Of a DNA stretch of 64,000 bases, positions 1 to 9,483 are shown piece by piece (positions within the stretch are counted from its first letter, which is position 1; the number at the start of each line of letters is the position of its first letter). Location: contig NZ_LVEM01000001.1 of the NCBI RefSeq assembly GCF_001641335.1, positions 217,462 to 281,461 on the forward strand, written 5' to 3'. The position numbers and the translations under genes are program-made. The notes below the pieces were generated by a model that made no database searches, was not told the origin of the DNA, and was given only the letters and a program-made list of their open reading frames with translations. This DNA is from Bradyrhizobium stylosanthis. GTDB lineage: Bacteria > Pseudomonadota > Alphaproteobacteria > Rhizobiales > Xanthobacteraceae.

Positions 1-1130
<1,130 letters not shown>

Positions 1131-1445
1131 TTAGGCCGCCTTCTTCTTGGAAGCGGGGACGTCGAGGACGCCCATGATGTCGCTTTCCTTCATGATCAAG
1201 AGATCGACGCCGTCGATCTTGACTTCAGTGCCGGACCACTTGCCGAACAGCACGCGGTCGCCGACCTTCAGGTCGATCGGGATCAGCTTGCCGGCTTCGT
1301 CGCGGCCACCCGGGCCAACGGCGACGACTTCACCCTGAGAGGGCTTTTCCTTGGCAGAGTCGGGAATGATGATGCCGCCTGCGGTCTTCTCTTCTGCGTC
1401 GATGCGCTTGACCACGACGCGGTCGTGAAGCGGACGGAATTTCAT
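1131..1445 (-). CDS. groES: Co-chaperonin GroES (10 kDa)
   Basis: This is the heptameric lid of the GroEL chamber. The 104-residue product starts [20 protein letters not shown], the typical GroES N-terminus. It contains the mobile-loop stretch [20 protein letters not shown] at about residues 21-40 and the conserved core [19 protein letters not shown]. Length is slightly above the usual 95-97 residues because of an alanine/lysine-rich tail (ASKKKAA). An aggagg ribosome-binding site sits just upstream of the ATG (positions 1450-1455 on the plus strand read cctcct). It is the first gene of the groESL operon and lies directly downstream of a CIRCE operator. Confidence 0.98.
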   Translation of the reverse strand: MKFRPLHDRVVVKRIDAEEKTAGGIIIPDSAKEKPSQGEVVAVGPGGRDEAGKLIPIDLKVGDRVLFGKWSGTEVKIDGVDLLIMKESDIMGVLDVPASKKKAA

Positions 1446-1488
1446 GCAGTCCTCCTAAGCATTTGCACGAGATGGAGTTTTTCAACTG

Positions 1489-1515
1489 TTAGCAATCGGC
1501 GCCCGCGAGTGCTAG
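1489..1515 (-). promoter_or_regulatory. CIRCE operator (HrcA-binding site)
   Basis: The plus strand reads TTAGCAATC, nine bases, then GAGTGCTAG. This matches the CIRCE consensus TTAGCACTC-N9-GAGTGCTAA with two deviations. It lies between the groES start codon and a promoter-like pair upstream, where HrcA repressor would block transcription until heat stress. Confidence 0.93.
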
Positions 1516-1528
1516 CGCCGGCCGAGCT

Positions 1529-1557
1529 GAAATAGGACAGGAATTTTGCGGGGGCAA
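1529..1557 (-). promoter_or_regulatory. Probable groESL promoter (-35/-10)
   Basis: Read on the minus strand, TTGCCC (1557-1552) and TATTTC (1534-1529) are separated by 17 bases. The CIRCE operator begins 13 bases downstream of the -10, so the start point would fall next to or inside it, as expected for an HrcA-repressed promoter. The boxes are a fair rather than perfect sigma-70 match. Confidence 0.6.
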
Positions 1558-1843
1558 GGGCTTCTAGCAGAAAAATCAGCACCCGGAAGCGCCGACTGCC
1601 AGAATCTCTTTCCCATCGTTAACCAGCCCAAGGGGGCCTTGTGGAGCCCCTTGGGGGCCGTATTAGCACGGGGGCATGTCTGCTGCTAACGCATTGAATT
1701 TCAACAGCTTGTTAAACTTTTGGGCTTGAGATGGGTTCTCAGTTTGCGTCACATTTCTCTCATGTGAGCGCATCTCCACCGGGGGGCTCGTCGTAGCGTA
1801 CCGGAAAGCCGCCCCTGAATGCGCTCCTGCAAAGGAGGTTGGC
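1558..1843. other. Intergenic region between groESL promoter and usg
   Basis: No convincing gene is seen here. The only structure that stands out is a 9-bp stem hairpin, CCCAAGGGG (1627-1635) with CCCCTTGGG (1647-1655), which has no T-run in either direction and therefore no obvious terminator role. The bases before 1844 should hold the usg promoter, but no clear boxes were found. Confidence 0.4.
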
Positions 1844-2131
1844 ATGGGACTGCGGGTTGGGGGCGTTTCCGAGGACTTCCGGAAACAGATGCTGGGCTAC
1901 GGGCTGACGACGGCACAAATTCTCTACCGGATGCCGGATCATCCCTCGCTGCTCCAGACCTATGTCTGGCAGAACTACGACATGTTTCCGAAATTCCCTG
2001 CGCTGACCGACTTCCTGGCCTTCTGGCAGGAGAAGCTCGAGGGTCCGCTGTTCTCGGTCACCGTCGCCCATTCCAAGCTGATCAAGCCGGCCGAGCTGCG
2101 CGCCGTGGACGGCGTGTTCCGGCTGCATTGA
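1844..2131 (+). CDS. usg: Usg family protein
   Basis: The 95-residue product contains GYGLTTAQILYRMPDHPSLL and ends in AVDGVFRLH, both characteristic of the alphaproteobacterial Usg family. The gene is named for its position upstream of tryptophan genes in some relatives, and its biochemical role is not established. Here it stands alone: no trp gene is nearby. The ATG at 1844 is preceded by a strong aaaggagg site (1831-1838). The N-terminus has no signal peptide or membrane segment, so the protein is probably cytosolic. Confidence 0.85.
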   Translation: MGLRVGGVSEDFRKQMLGYGLTTAQILYRMPDHPSLLQTYVWQNYDMFPKFPALTDFLAFWQEKLEGPLFSVTVAHSKLIKPAELRAVDGVFRLH

Positions 2132-2163
2132 GGGCGAGTCAGGTCTCGCGGCGAGCACCGGTC

Positions 2164-2260
2164 TCGTAGGGTGGGCAAAGGCGCGCTAGCGCCGTGCCCA
2201 CCATCTCTCCGTGATCGCATCTAACAGTGGTGGGCACGCTTCGCTTTGCCCACCCTACGA
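2164..2260. repeat. Long inverted repeat, GTAGGGTGGGC family
   Basis: A perfect 17-base outer inverted repeat (2164-2180 with 2244-2260, beginning TCGTAGGGTGGGCAAAG) encloses a second perfect 10-base pair of arms (2194-2203 with 2228-2237). Related copies are at 21520 and 30708. It sits between the convergent ends of usg and the TPR/OGT gene, where it could also act as a two-way transcription stop. Confidence 0.85.
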
Positions 2261-2314
2261 TAGCTGCGTTGGAGCTGCGTCCGGCGCGCGGCCACGCGAA
2301 GCCTACACACACAA

Positions 2315-4441
2315 TCAGGCGGCGCTGTCGCAATAGCGCTTCCACATCGCGCGATAGGCCTCGTCCACCGCCTGCGCGTAGGACACCGGGTTGCATGCGG
2401 CCGCAGCCCTGACCTGTCCGGGCAATTCGCCGCGCAGCCTGTCGAGGTCGCCGAGCTCGGCCGCACGGCTCACCGCGATGTCGACATAGCCTTCCTCGCT
2501 GTCAGTCACCCAGTCCGGCAGTCCGATCGCGGTGAGGATGGAGCCGGCGGCGCGGCTGGGCAGGCTGTTGCCGAGCTTCGCCACGACCGGCACGCCCATC
2601 TGCAAGGCTTCCAGCGTGCTGACGCCGCCATTCTGCGGGAACGGGTCGAGGGCGATGTCGACGCGGTTGTATGCCGCCAGGTGATCGATACGCAGCGTTT
2701 TGCCGAGCAGTTCGACGCGTTCGACCGGCACGCCGCAGCTTGCAAGCCGCGCCATCAGATTGTCGCGGACCAGTTGATCGTCCAGCGCGACATCCTTGAT
2801 CAGCAGCCGTGAGCCCGGCACGCGCTCCAGGATCCTGGACCAGGCCGTTGCGGCCTGGTCCGAAATCTTGCTGACGCGGTTGAAGACGCCGAATGTGACG
2901 AAGCCGTTCGAAATCGCCGGCGTCGACACCTGCGCAAGCTCGATCGGCAGCGGCTCCAGCGTCACGAAGCAGGGCACGTCGACGACGGTTTCCGCAAACA
3001 GGTGCCGGACATCGGCGGGAATCGCGACCGGGTCCGAGAACAGATAGTCGATCGTCGGCAGCCCGGTGCCGGTGCCGTGGCCCCAGCCATGGGCCTGGAT
3101 CGGCGCCGGCTTGCGCGCGAACACGCCGAGGCGGTTTCCCTTGGTATGGCCGGACAGATCGATCAGGATATCGATGCCGTCGGCGCGGATCTCCTCGGCG
3201 AGGCGATCGTCGCTCCATTGCGAGGCGTCGCGCCAGCGATCGGCGATCTTCTGGAATTCCTCGGTCGCCGGATCCACCTTGGACGAGCACGAGTAGCAGA
3301 CCACCTCGAACTGATCCCGGTCATGATATTGCAGCACCGGCTTGAAGATGAACGCGGCCGAATGCGCGTTGAAGTCCGACGAGACGTAGCCGAGCACGAG
3401 GGGGCGGTCCGGATCGCGGTCGTTGTCGTGCGGCCTCGCAGCTTCTGCCGCGATATTCGCGCCGATCTGCTCCCACCAGACGCGGCGCGCCTGCTGGTGC
3501 AGCTCGACGCTGGCATCCGCCAAGAAGTCGAGCGTGAAGATCTTGTTGGAGATTGCGCTCGGCAGGTCCGGCTGGATCTCGAGGGCGCGGTCGAAGCTGG
3601 CGATGGCCTCCTGGACCCGGCCAAGTTCGGCAAGGCAAACGCCCCGCAACAGGTGCGCGCGGGCGGCCTCGGGATCGATCTCGAGAGCCTTCTCGCAATC
3701 GTGCAGTGCGTCGGCCATTTGCTGGATCTGCAGCGAGACGCCGGCGCGGCCGAGCCACCCGCTCATGTCGTCGGGCGCCAGGGCGATGGCCCGGTTGCAA
3801 TCCGCCATGGCTTCGTCGAAGCGCAGAAGCTCGCGCAATGCGCCGGCGCGATTTGCCAGTGCCGAGGCATAGTTCGGCTTGATCGACAGCGCGCGGTTCA
3901 AGCTTGCGATCGCCTCGTCAAAATTGTTCAGACGATAGAGCACCCAGCCCCGGCCGTTGTGGGCCTCGGCAAGGTTTCCGTCGATTGCGAGCGCCTTGTC
4001 GAAGCAGGCGAGGGCCTCCATGAGATCGAGGGTCACGCTCGCATTGCCGAGATTGGACAGGGCCTGGGCGTAGTTGGGGCGCAGGGCGAGGACCCGTCGA
4101 TAGCTCTCGCGGGCTTCGTCATGGCGCCGCAGCTTGTTCAGCGCGATGCCGCGGCCCATGTGGGCGTCGGCCGATTGCGGATCCACGACGACCGCGCGGC
4201 TCAGCAGGAGCTCGGCCTGCTCATAATTCTTGGCGTCGGTCTCCAGGCTGCCGAGCATATGCAGCGCGATGAACTGGTTGGGCGCGAGCTGCAGGACGAG
4301 GCGATAGGCAGTCCGGGCCTCGGCGATCAGCCCTTGCTTGTGCAACTGGAGGGCCTGTCCGAGCAACGGCAGCACGTCGGCCTTCTGCCGCTTTTGAAGC
4401 CGGGCATTGTGAAATGCACGCTGACCTACGCTGTTGCTCAT
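2315..4441 (-). CDS. TPR / O-GlcNAc transferase-like (SPINDLY-type) protein
   Basis: The 708-residue protein has about eight tetratricopeptide repeats (roughly residues 30-315, e.g. YAQALSNLGNASVTLDLMEA) followed by a glycosyltransferase family 41 domain (about 345-700). Catalytic-domain landmarks comparable with human OGT are LGYVSSDFNAHS, DILIDLSGHTKGNR, PAPIQAHGWGHGTGTGLPTI, the lysine in FGVFNRVSKISD, and DIALDPFPQNGG. Family members transfer GlcNAc, or fucose in plant SPY, from a nucleotide sugar to Ser/Thr of target proteins. No signal peptide or membrane segment is seen, so it acts in the cytosol. The donor and targets cannot be inferred. It has no operon partner: usg is convergent downstream and the cupin gene divergent upstream. 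Confidence 0.88.
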   Translation of the reverse strand: MSNSVGQRAFHNARLQKRQKADVLPLLGQALQLHKQGLIAEARTAYRLVLQLAPNQFIALHMLGSLETDAKNYEQAELLLSRAVVVDPQSADAHMGRGIALNKLRRHDEARESYRRVLALRPNYAQALSNLGNASVTLDLMEALACFDKALAIDGNLAEAHNGRGWVLYRLNNFDEAIASLNRALSIKPNYASALANRAGALRELLRFDEAMADCNRAIALAPDDMSGWLGRAGVSLQIQQMADALHDCEKALEIDPEAARAHLLRGVCLAELGRVQEAIASFDRALEIQPDLPSAISNKIFTLDFLADASVELHQQARRVWWEQIGANIAAEAARPHDNDRDPDRPLVLGYVSSDFNAHSAAFIFKPVLQYHDRDQFEVVCYSCSSKVDPATEEFQKIADRWRDASQWSDDRLAEEIRADGIDILIDLSGHTKGNRLGVFARKPAPIQAHGWGHGTGTGLPTIDYLFSDPVAIPADVRHLFAETVVDVPCFVTLEPLPIELAQVSTPAISNGFVTFGVFNRVSKISDQAATAWSRILERVPGSRLLIKDVALDDQLVRDNLMARLASCGVPVERVELLGKTLRIDHLAAYNRVDIALDPFPQNGGVSTLEALQMGVPVVAKLGNSLPSRAAGSILTAIGLPDWVTDSEEGYVDIAVSRAAELGDLDRLRGELPGQVRAAAACNPVSYAQAVDEAYRAMWKRYCDSAA

Positions 4442-4635
4442 GAATCAATCCCCCAGAATCTCCCGGCGAGATTAAGTCGGCGAGGGAGCGAATACGAGAC
4501 GGGGGTCCTTCGGCACGACAGCCTGGGGCAAGCTACGCCGGGGCGGGCCATCACGTTTGCCGCCCCGTCCAGGAGTGGATAGTCTGCGGCCGGGTTGCAC
4601 CCGTCCGGGCGCGGCCCGGATCAGGGAGGCAGACA

Positions 4636-5163
4636 ATGGCCAGGCAAAAGGCATCAAGACCCGCAACCAAGACCGCGGTGAAGAAGCGGAGCAGCGCCAA
4701 GGCGGCGGTGCGATCCTCGGCACGCAAGGCGGTGAAGGCGAAGGCCCGCACGGCAGCACCGAAGAAGGCCGCACGTCCCAGGCAGCGCATCGCGATCAGC
4801 CATCACCGCGAGGAAGATTTTCGCGCCGACGGCCTGCGCACCTACGCCAAATACCGCGACCTCGGTATCGCCGCTGCGACCCATGGCCTCGCGCAGGCGC
4901 ATGTGATCCGCCTGCAAGGCCCCTGCGATCCCGCGGAGGTCTCGAAGCTGCACTTCCACGACGTTGAATTCCAGATGGTCTACGTGCTCAAGGGCTGGGT
5001 GAAGACCTACATGGACGGCCAGGGCGAGACCTTGATGAAGGAGGGCAGCGCCTGGACCCAGCCGCCGAAGATCAAGCACATGATCCTGGACTATTCCGAT
5101 GACGTCGAGTTGCTGGAGGTGATCCTGCCGGCGGAGTTCAGGACGGTCGAGCTGAAGGCGTAG
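4636..5163 (+). CDS. Cupin-domain protein with histone-H1-like basic N-terminal tail
   Basis: Of 175 residues, about the first 53 are almost entirely Lys, Ala, Arg, Ser and Thr (e.g. KKRSSAKAAVRSSARKAVKA), like the tails of bacterial H1-type proteins. The rest is a single cupin fold: the first metal-motif half contains KLHFHDVEFQMVYVLKGWVK, followed by EGSAWTQPPKIKHMIL with a second histidine. Cupins of this kind bind a metal or small ligand, and the enzyme activity, if any, is unknown. The ATG at 4636 follows a ggagg site at 4623-4627. The tail may bind nucleic acid or be low-complexity drift; the cupin assignment is firmer than any role. Confidence 0.8.
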   Translation: MARQKASRPATKTAVKKRSSAKAAVRSSARKAVKAKARTAAPKKAARPRQRIAISHHREEDFRADGLRTYAKYRDLGIAAATHGLAQAHVIRLQGPCDPAEVSKLHFHDVEFQMVYVLKGWVKTYMDGQGETLMKEGSAWTQPPKIKHMILDYSDDVELLEVILPAEFRTVELKA

Positions 5164-5176
5164 GTGCTCTCACAGC

Positions 5177-5257
5177 CGTCATTGCGAGCGAGGCGAAGCA
5201 ATCCAGAAATGTGCCCGGGCAGACGGTCTGTATTGCTTCGCCTCGCTCGCAATGACG
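5177..5257. repeat. Perfect 26-bp inverted repeat, CGTCATTGCGAGC family
   Basis: Arms 5177-5202 (CGTCATTGCGAGCGAGGCGA...) and 5232-5257 are exact reverse complements around a 29-base centre. A degenerate relative is at 53619-53735. It lies just after the cupin stop codon. Confidence 0.9.
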
Positions 5258-5433
5258 GGGAGAGAGTTTCGTAGCATCCGGGCTACTTCAAACCGGTCGC
5301 TAAAATCCGCCGGATCGGAGAAACCGGGCAGTCATCAATCCCAGGGTTCCGTTGCGTCCCGCACGGCGCCGCTAACCAGTCGAAAACACCCCGCGCGTCA
5401 GTTTGAGGCCGTGAACATGCGGGAAATGTTTTC

Positions 5434-6651
5434 ATGGCGACCAATACGTTTGGCCGACGCGGCGTCGTGGCGCCGCCCCCGAGAGCATCGTTTCAACCTG
5501 TCGCCGCGCCGGTCGCGCCGGCGATCATGCGTGACAGCGTCGAACGCTCGTCCGGCGAGGACACGCTTTTCGGCGACAACAAGCTGCTCGCCGATATTCC
5601 CTTCCTCACCATTGGCCTGATTTTCGGTCTGCTGCTGATCTTCGCCCTGCAACGCGCTCTGGCCATCGACGTTGGGCGTGACGGCTCGCTCGATGTCCGC
5701 TCGCTGATCGCCGATGGCGCGACCAGCTACGATCTGGTTGTCGGAAGGGGAGAGTGGTGGCGGATTGGCCTTGCGCCGCTTCTGCACGGCAGCCATTGGC
5801 ACCTTCTCGGCAACTGCGTTGCGCTGTTCATCGTCGGCGTCAGGCTGGAGCCGCTGATCGGGCGCGGCTGGTTTGCGCTGATCTTCGTTGCCGGCGCCCT
5901 GGTCGGTGAGGCCGGCTCGCTGCTGGGCAATGCGCCGGGCATGCCGGGCGTCGGCGCGTCCGGCGCCATCACCGGCCTCATCGCCGCGCTGTTCGTCGCG
6001 AGCTTCGATCCCGAAGCGGACGCCGATCAAACGATGTCGCGACTGAAGACATCGCTGTTCTTCGGCGTTCCTGCATTGCTGCCGCTTGCCTTCGGCGCGT
6101 CCGGCAATGTCGACTATTTTGCCCATGCGGGCGGTGCGCTGGCCGGCGGCGCGCTTGCCCTCGCGCCATGGCTCGTCTTCTGTTCCTTCGACGGCCTGCC
6201 GCGGATCGCCGGCATGACGCTGCTGGCGGGTTTCGCCGGATCGCTGATCTGCGCCGGCTTCGCTGCCGCGCATTATTCGTCCTACATGACCGATGCCTTG
6301 CAGTATGTGCGCGCCTCGGAGCTGCCGGCGACCCCTCGCGAGATGGCCAGCCGGTCTTTCGATCTCGTCACCCGCTACCCCAGGGACCCGCGCGCTCATC
6401 TGTTCCGTGCGATCTACTTCATGGAGCAAAACAGCGCCGGTCCCGCCGAGGCGGAAGTGCGAACCGCCATGTCGCTCGCCGCATCGGACGTGGCAGGCGG
6501 GCCGGTGCGCACGATGGCGCAGGCCGTCCTGGCGGAATTGCTGCGGGTGCAGGGACGCAACAGCGAGGCGAAGGCCATGGCGGTCGAGTCGTGCAGCGCC
6601 AAGTCGGGCGAATTGCGCCGTATCTCGAGGAAGTCGAAGCTGTGCGACTGA
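5434..6651 (+). CDS. Rhomboid-family intramembrane serine protease with C-terminal extension
   Basis: The 405-residue membrane protein carries the rhomboid signature. HGSHWHLLGN precedes a transmembrane helix, the nucleophile serine lies in VGASGAITG (about residue 178), and the catalytic histidine in VDYFAHAGGALAGG (about 230). About seven hydrophobic helices span residues 55-290. Rhomboids cleave substrate proteins within the membrane. The last 110 residues form a soluble tail with TPR-like helices (PRDPRAHLFRAIYFMEQ, VLAELLRVQGRNSEAKAMAV), which may bind substrates or partners. The ATG at 5434 is preceded by gggaa. No substrate is suggested by the neighbours. The C-terminus abuts the convergent nucleoside transporter gene, seven bases away. 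Confidence 0.9.
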   Translation: MATNTFGRRGVVAPPPRASFQPVAAPVAPAIMRDSVERSSGEDTLFGDNKLLADIPFLTIGLIFGLLLIFALQRALAIDVGRDGSLDVRSLIADGATSYDLVVGRGEWWRIGLAPLLHGSHWHLLGNCVALFIVGVRLEPLIGRGWFALIFVAGALVGEAGSLLGNAPGMPGVGASGAITGLIAALFVASFDPEADADQTMSRLKTSLFFGVPALLPLAFGASGNVDYFAHAGGALAGGALALAPWLVFCSFDGLPRIAGMTLLAGFAGSLICAGFAAAHYSSYMTDALQYVRASELPATPREMASRSFDLVTRYPRDPRAHLFRAIYFMEQNSAGPAEAEVRTAMSLAASDVAGGPVRTMAQAVLAELLRVQGRNSEAKAMAVESCSAKSGELRRISRKSKLCD

Positions 6652-6657
6652 CGGGAC

Positions 6658-7908
6658 CTACGTCAGCACCCCCACCACCGCGCCCATCAGGCACGTCGTC
6701 AGCGTCCCTGACACGATCGACTTCAGCCCGAGGGCGTTGATCTCCTCGCGCCGGTCCGGCGCCATCACACCTAACCCGCCGATCATGATGCCGAGGCTGG
6801 CGAAGTTGGCGAAGCCGCACATCGCATAGAGCATGATCAGGCGCGAGCGCGGATCGAGCGTATCGGGTGGCAGCTTCGAGAAGTCGACATAGGCGATCAA
6901 CTCGTTGAGCACGGTCTTGGTGCCCATCAGGCTGCCGGCCGTCACCGCCTGGTCCCACGGCAATCCCATCAGCCAGCACACCGGCGCCATCACGAGGCCG
7001 AGCAGGCGCTGCAGCGAGATCGCGGCGCCGCCGACGTTGGGCAAGAGACCGAGGACGGCGTTGACGAGATAGACCAATGCCACCAGCACCAGCAGCATCG
7101 CGACGATGTTGATCAGCAGCTCGATCCCCGCGCTCGTGCCTTTCACGATCGCATCCATCGTGCTGGCGACGTCCATCTCCGGATCCTCCAGCGCGCCGCC
7201 GGTGCGCTTGTCCGAGGTTTCGGGCACCATGATCAGGCTGACGAGGATCGCCGCCGGTGCGCCCAGCACGGAGGCGATGACGAAATGCGCGGCGGCATCA
7301 GGAATAAGAGGAGCAAGGAGTGTCGCATAGAGCACCAGCACGGTGCCGGCGATGCCGGCCATGCCGCCGGTCATCACCAGAAACAACTCGCTGCGGGACA
7401 TCTGCGATAGATACGGCCGCACGAACAGCGGCGCCTCGACCATGCCGAGGAAGATGTTGGCGGCGGTCGACAGCCCGACCGCGCCGCCGACCCCGAGCGT
7501 GCGTTCGAGCAGCCAGGCCATGCCGCGCACGATCGGCGGCAGCACGCGCCAATAGAACAGCAGCGTCGTCAGCACGCTCATGACCAGCACGATCGGCAGC
7601 GCCTGGAACGCCAGGATGAAATCGGCGCCCGGCACCTTGACGTCGAAGGGCGGGGTGCCGCCGCCGACATAGCCGAACACGAAGGCGGAGCCCGCGCGCG
7701 AAGCCGCCGAGATGGCGCCGACCGCGTCGTTGATGGCGCCGAAGGCATGGGCGACGACGGGCAGCTTCAGCAGCACAATCGCGGTGGCGAAGGTCGCGAC
7801 GAGTCCGATCGCCGCCTGGCGCAGCGACACTGCGCGGCGATTCTCCGCGAGCGCGAAGGTGATCAGCAGCAATGCGAAAATGCCGAGTGCCGATTGCAGG
7901 CGAAGCAT
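6658..7908 (-). CDS. Concentrative nucleoside transporter (NupC/CNT family)
   Basis: This 416-residue inner-membrane protein has around ten hydrophobic segments. It shows the CNT landmarks GMVEAPLFVRPYLSQMSRSE and LFLVMTGGMAGIAGTVLVLY, and ends with a Gate-type helix (MLYAMCGFANFASLGIMIGG). Members import nucleosides with H+ or Na+. Length matches the bacterial NupC type (about 400). The start is the ATG at 7908. No nucleoside-catabolic gene is adjacent, so substrate preference (pyrimidine or purine) is open. It is transcribed divergently from the MFS gene across about 145 bases. Confidence 0.9.
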   Translation of the reverse strand: MLRLQSALGIFALLLITFALAENRRAVSLRQAAIGLVATFATAIVLLKLPVVAHAFGAINDAVGAISAASRAGSAFVFGYVGGGTPPFDVKVPGADFILAFQALPIVLVMSVLTTLLFYWRVLPPIVRGMAWLLERTLGVGGAVGLSTAANIFLGMVEAPLFVRPYLSQMSRSELFLVMTGGMAGIAGTVLVLYATLLAPLIPDAAAHFVIASVLGAPAAILVSLIMVPETSDKRTGGALEDPEMDVASTMDAIVKGTSAGIELLINIVAMLLVLVALVYLVNAVLGLLPNVGGAAISLQRLLGLVMAPVCWLMGLPWDQAVTAGSLMGTKTVLNELIAYVDFSKLPPDTLDPRSRLIMLYAMCGFANFASLGIMIGGLGVMAPDRREEINALGLKSIVSGTLTTCLMGAVVGVLT

Positions 7909-8052
7909 GATGTTCCCAAACCCTCAATGATTATGGCCGCGGGTGCGTTGCAAAGGCAATGCCGGGACGCGCCGGAAGCCGCCGCCTGTTGACAAGCAGG
8001 CCGGCCTCAGTCACGCGAGGACCCGTCGACATCAGGGGGCGAGCGGTCCGGG

Positions 8053-9330
8053 GTGCCCCAAGAGACGGTCGAAGGGACGATCCAACAGCCGATGCCAGAG
8101 CAGCCGAGATCCGAAAATCCGCCGGTCAGCGCCGGCGCACTGCTCCGCCATCGCGCCTTCCTGTACTTCCTGCTCTCGCGCAGCCTGTCGCGCTTTTCCA
8201 GCCAGATCGCGGCGGTCGCGATCGGCTGGCAGATCTACGATCTCACCGGCTCGGCCTTCGACCTCGGCATGGTCGGTCTCGTTCAGTTCCTGCCCACTGC
8301 GCTGCTGGTGTTCGTCGCCGGCCACGCCGCCGACCGTTTCGAGCGCAAGCGCGTGGTCCAGCTGTGCCAGCTCGTGGAAGCCGCGACCGCGCTCTACCTC
8401 GCCATCATCACCTATCTCGGCGCGGTCAGCGAGGTGCAGATCTTCATCGCGACCTTCGTGCTCGGGATTGCCGGCGCTTTCGAGAGCCCGACGACCGCGG
8501 CGCTGCTGCCGCTGATCGCGCCGCAGGGATCGCTCCAGCGCGCCACCGCCGTCGCGAGCGGTGCGGGGCAGGTCGCGACCATCACCGGTCCCGCGCTCGG
8601 CGGCTTCGCGTATGCGATCGCACCGCATCTTGCCTATGCCGTGATGCTGGTGTTCTGGATTCTCGGGATGATCCTGACCGGCTTTATCCGGCCGCGGCCG
8701 CAGGCCGTCGCCAAGGACATGGACGAGGCGGACAATATCTTCGCCGGCGTCCGCTTCATCCGCAGCAACCCCGCGATCCTCGGCACCATCTCGCTCGATT
8801 TGTTCGCCGTGCTGTTCGGCGGCATCACCGCGCTCCTGCCGATCTATGCCCGCGACATCCTGCAGACCGGCCCGCTCGGCCTCGGCGTGCTCCGCGCCGC
8901 GCCCGCGGTCGGCGCGCTGCTGATGACCATGGTGCTGGCGCGTCACGCCATCGCGCGGCATGTGGGCCTGCGCATGTTCCAGGCCGTGATCGTGTTCGGC
9001 GTTGCCACCATCGTGTTCGCGCTGTCGCCTTGGATGTGGCTGTCGGTGCTGTCGCTCGCCATTCTCGGCGCGGCCGACACGATCAGCGTCGTGATCCGCT
9101 TCTCGCTGGTGCAACTGTCCACGCCCGACGAGATGCGCGGGCGTGTCGGCGCGGTGAACTTCCTCTTCATCAACGCCTCCAACCAGCTCGGCCAGTTCGA
9201 GAGCGGGGTCACGGCCGCCCTGTTCGGCACCATGCCGGCGGCCGTGCTCGGCGGCGTCTGCACCGTGGCGGTGGCGCTGTTGTGGATGAAGCTGTTTCCC
9301 AGCCTGCGGCAGGTGGACAGTCTGGAGTAG
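8053..9330 (+). CDS. MFS transporter (drug-exporter-like, MFS_3/DHA3 type)
   Basis: This 12-helix major facilitator is most like EntS/MFS_3 exporters. The N-terminal half shows FLYFLLSRSLSRFSSQIAAV and the loop motif GHAADRFERKRVV; the C-terminal half has LFINASNQLGQFESGVTAAL. It probably exports a small molecule across the inner membrane, and the substrate is unknown. Two starts are possible: GTG at 8053 with cagggggc 12-20 bases upstream, giving 425 residues, or ATG at 8092 giving 412 residues (MPEQPRSENPPVS). Both begin well before the first helix. No regulator is adjacent. Confidence 0.85.
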   Translation: MPQETVEGTIQQPMPEQPRSENPPVSAGALLRHRAFLYFLLSRSLSRFSSQIAAVAIGWQIYDLTGSAFDLGMVGLVQFLPTALLVFVAGHAADRFERKRVVQLCQLVEAATALYLAIITYLGAVSEVQIFIATFVLGIAGAFESPTTAALLPLIAPQGSLQRATAVASGAGQVATITGPALGGFAYAIAPHLAYAVMLVFWILGMILTGFIRPRPQAVAKDMDEADNIFAGVRFIRSNPAILGTISLDLFAVLFGGITALLPIYARDILQTGPLGLGVLRAAPAVGALLMTMVLARHAIARHVGLRMFQAVIVFGVATIVFALSPWMWLSVLSLAILGAADTISVVIRFSLVQLSTPDEMRGRVGAVNFLFINASNQLGQFESGVTAALFGTMPAAVLGGVCTVAVALLWMKLFPSLRQVDSLE

Positions 9331-9337
9331 GGGGAGG

Positions 9338-9477
9338 TCTCGTGTCCCGGACGCGGTGCGGCACGAAGTGACGCGCCGCAGAGCCGGGACCCAGAAGGCC
9401 AGGAGCGAAATCGCGGAGGCATGGGCCCCGGCTCAGCAGCGCGTCATTGCATGCCGCGCTGCGTCCGGGGCACGAGA
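9338..9477. repeat. Long imperfect inverted repeat, TCTCGTGTCCCGGA family
   Basis: TCTCGTGTCCCGGACGC at 9338 is mirrored by GCGTCCGGGGCACGAGA at 9461-9477, with further internal complementarity (GCCGGGACC / GGGCCCCGGC). It fills the gap between the convergent MFS and SDR genes. A shorter relative is at 53526-53590. Confidence 0.8.
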
Positions 9478-9483
9478 TATCGA

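Noticed and set aside
3002..4582. 526-residue plus-strand frame opposite the TPR/OGT gene
   Set aside because: Composition is low-complexity Gly/Ala/Arg/Asp with no motif, while the minus-strand frame has TPRs and GT41 motifs.
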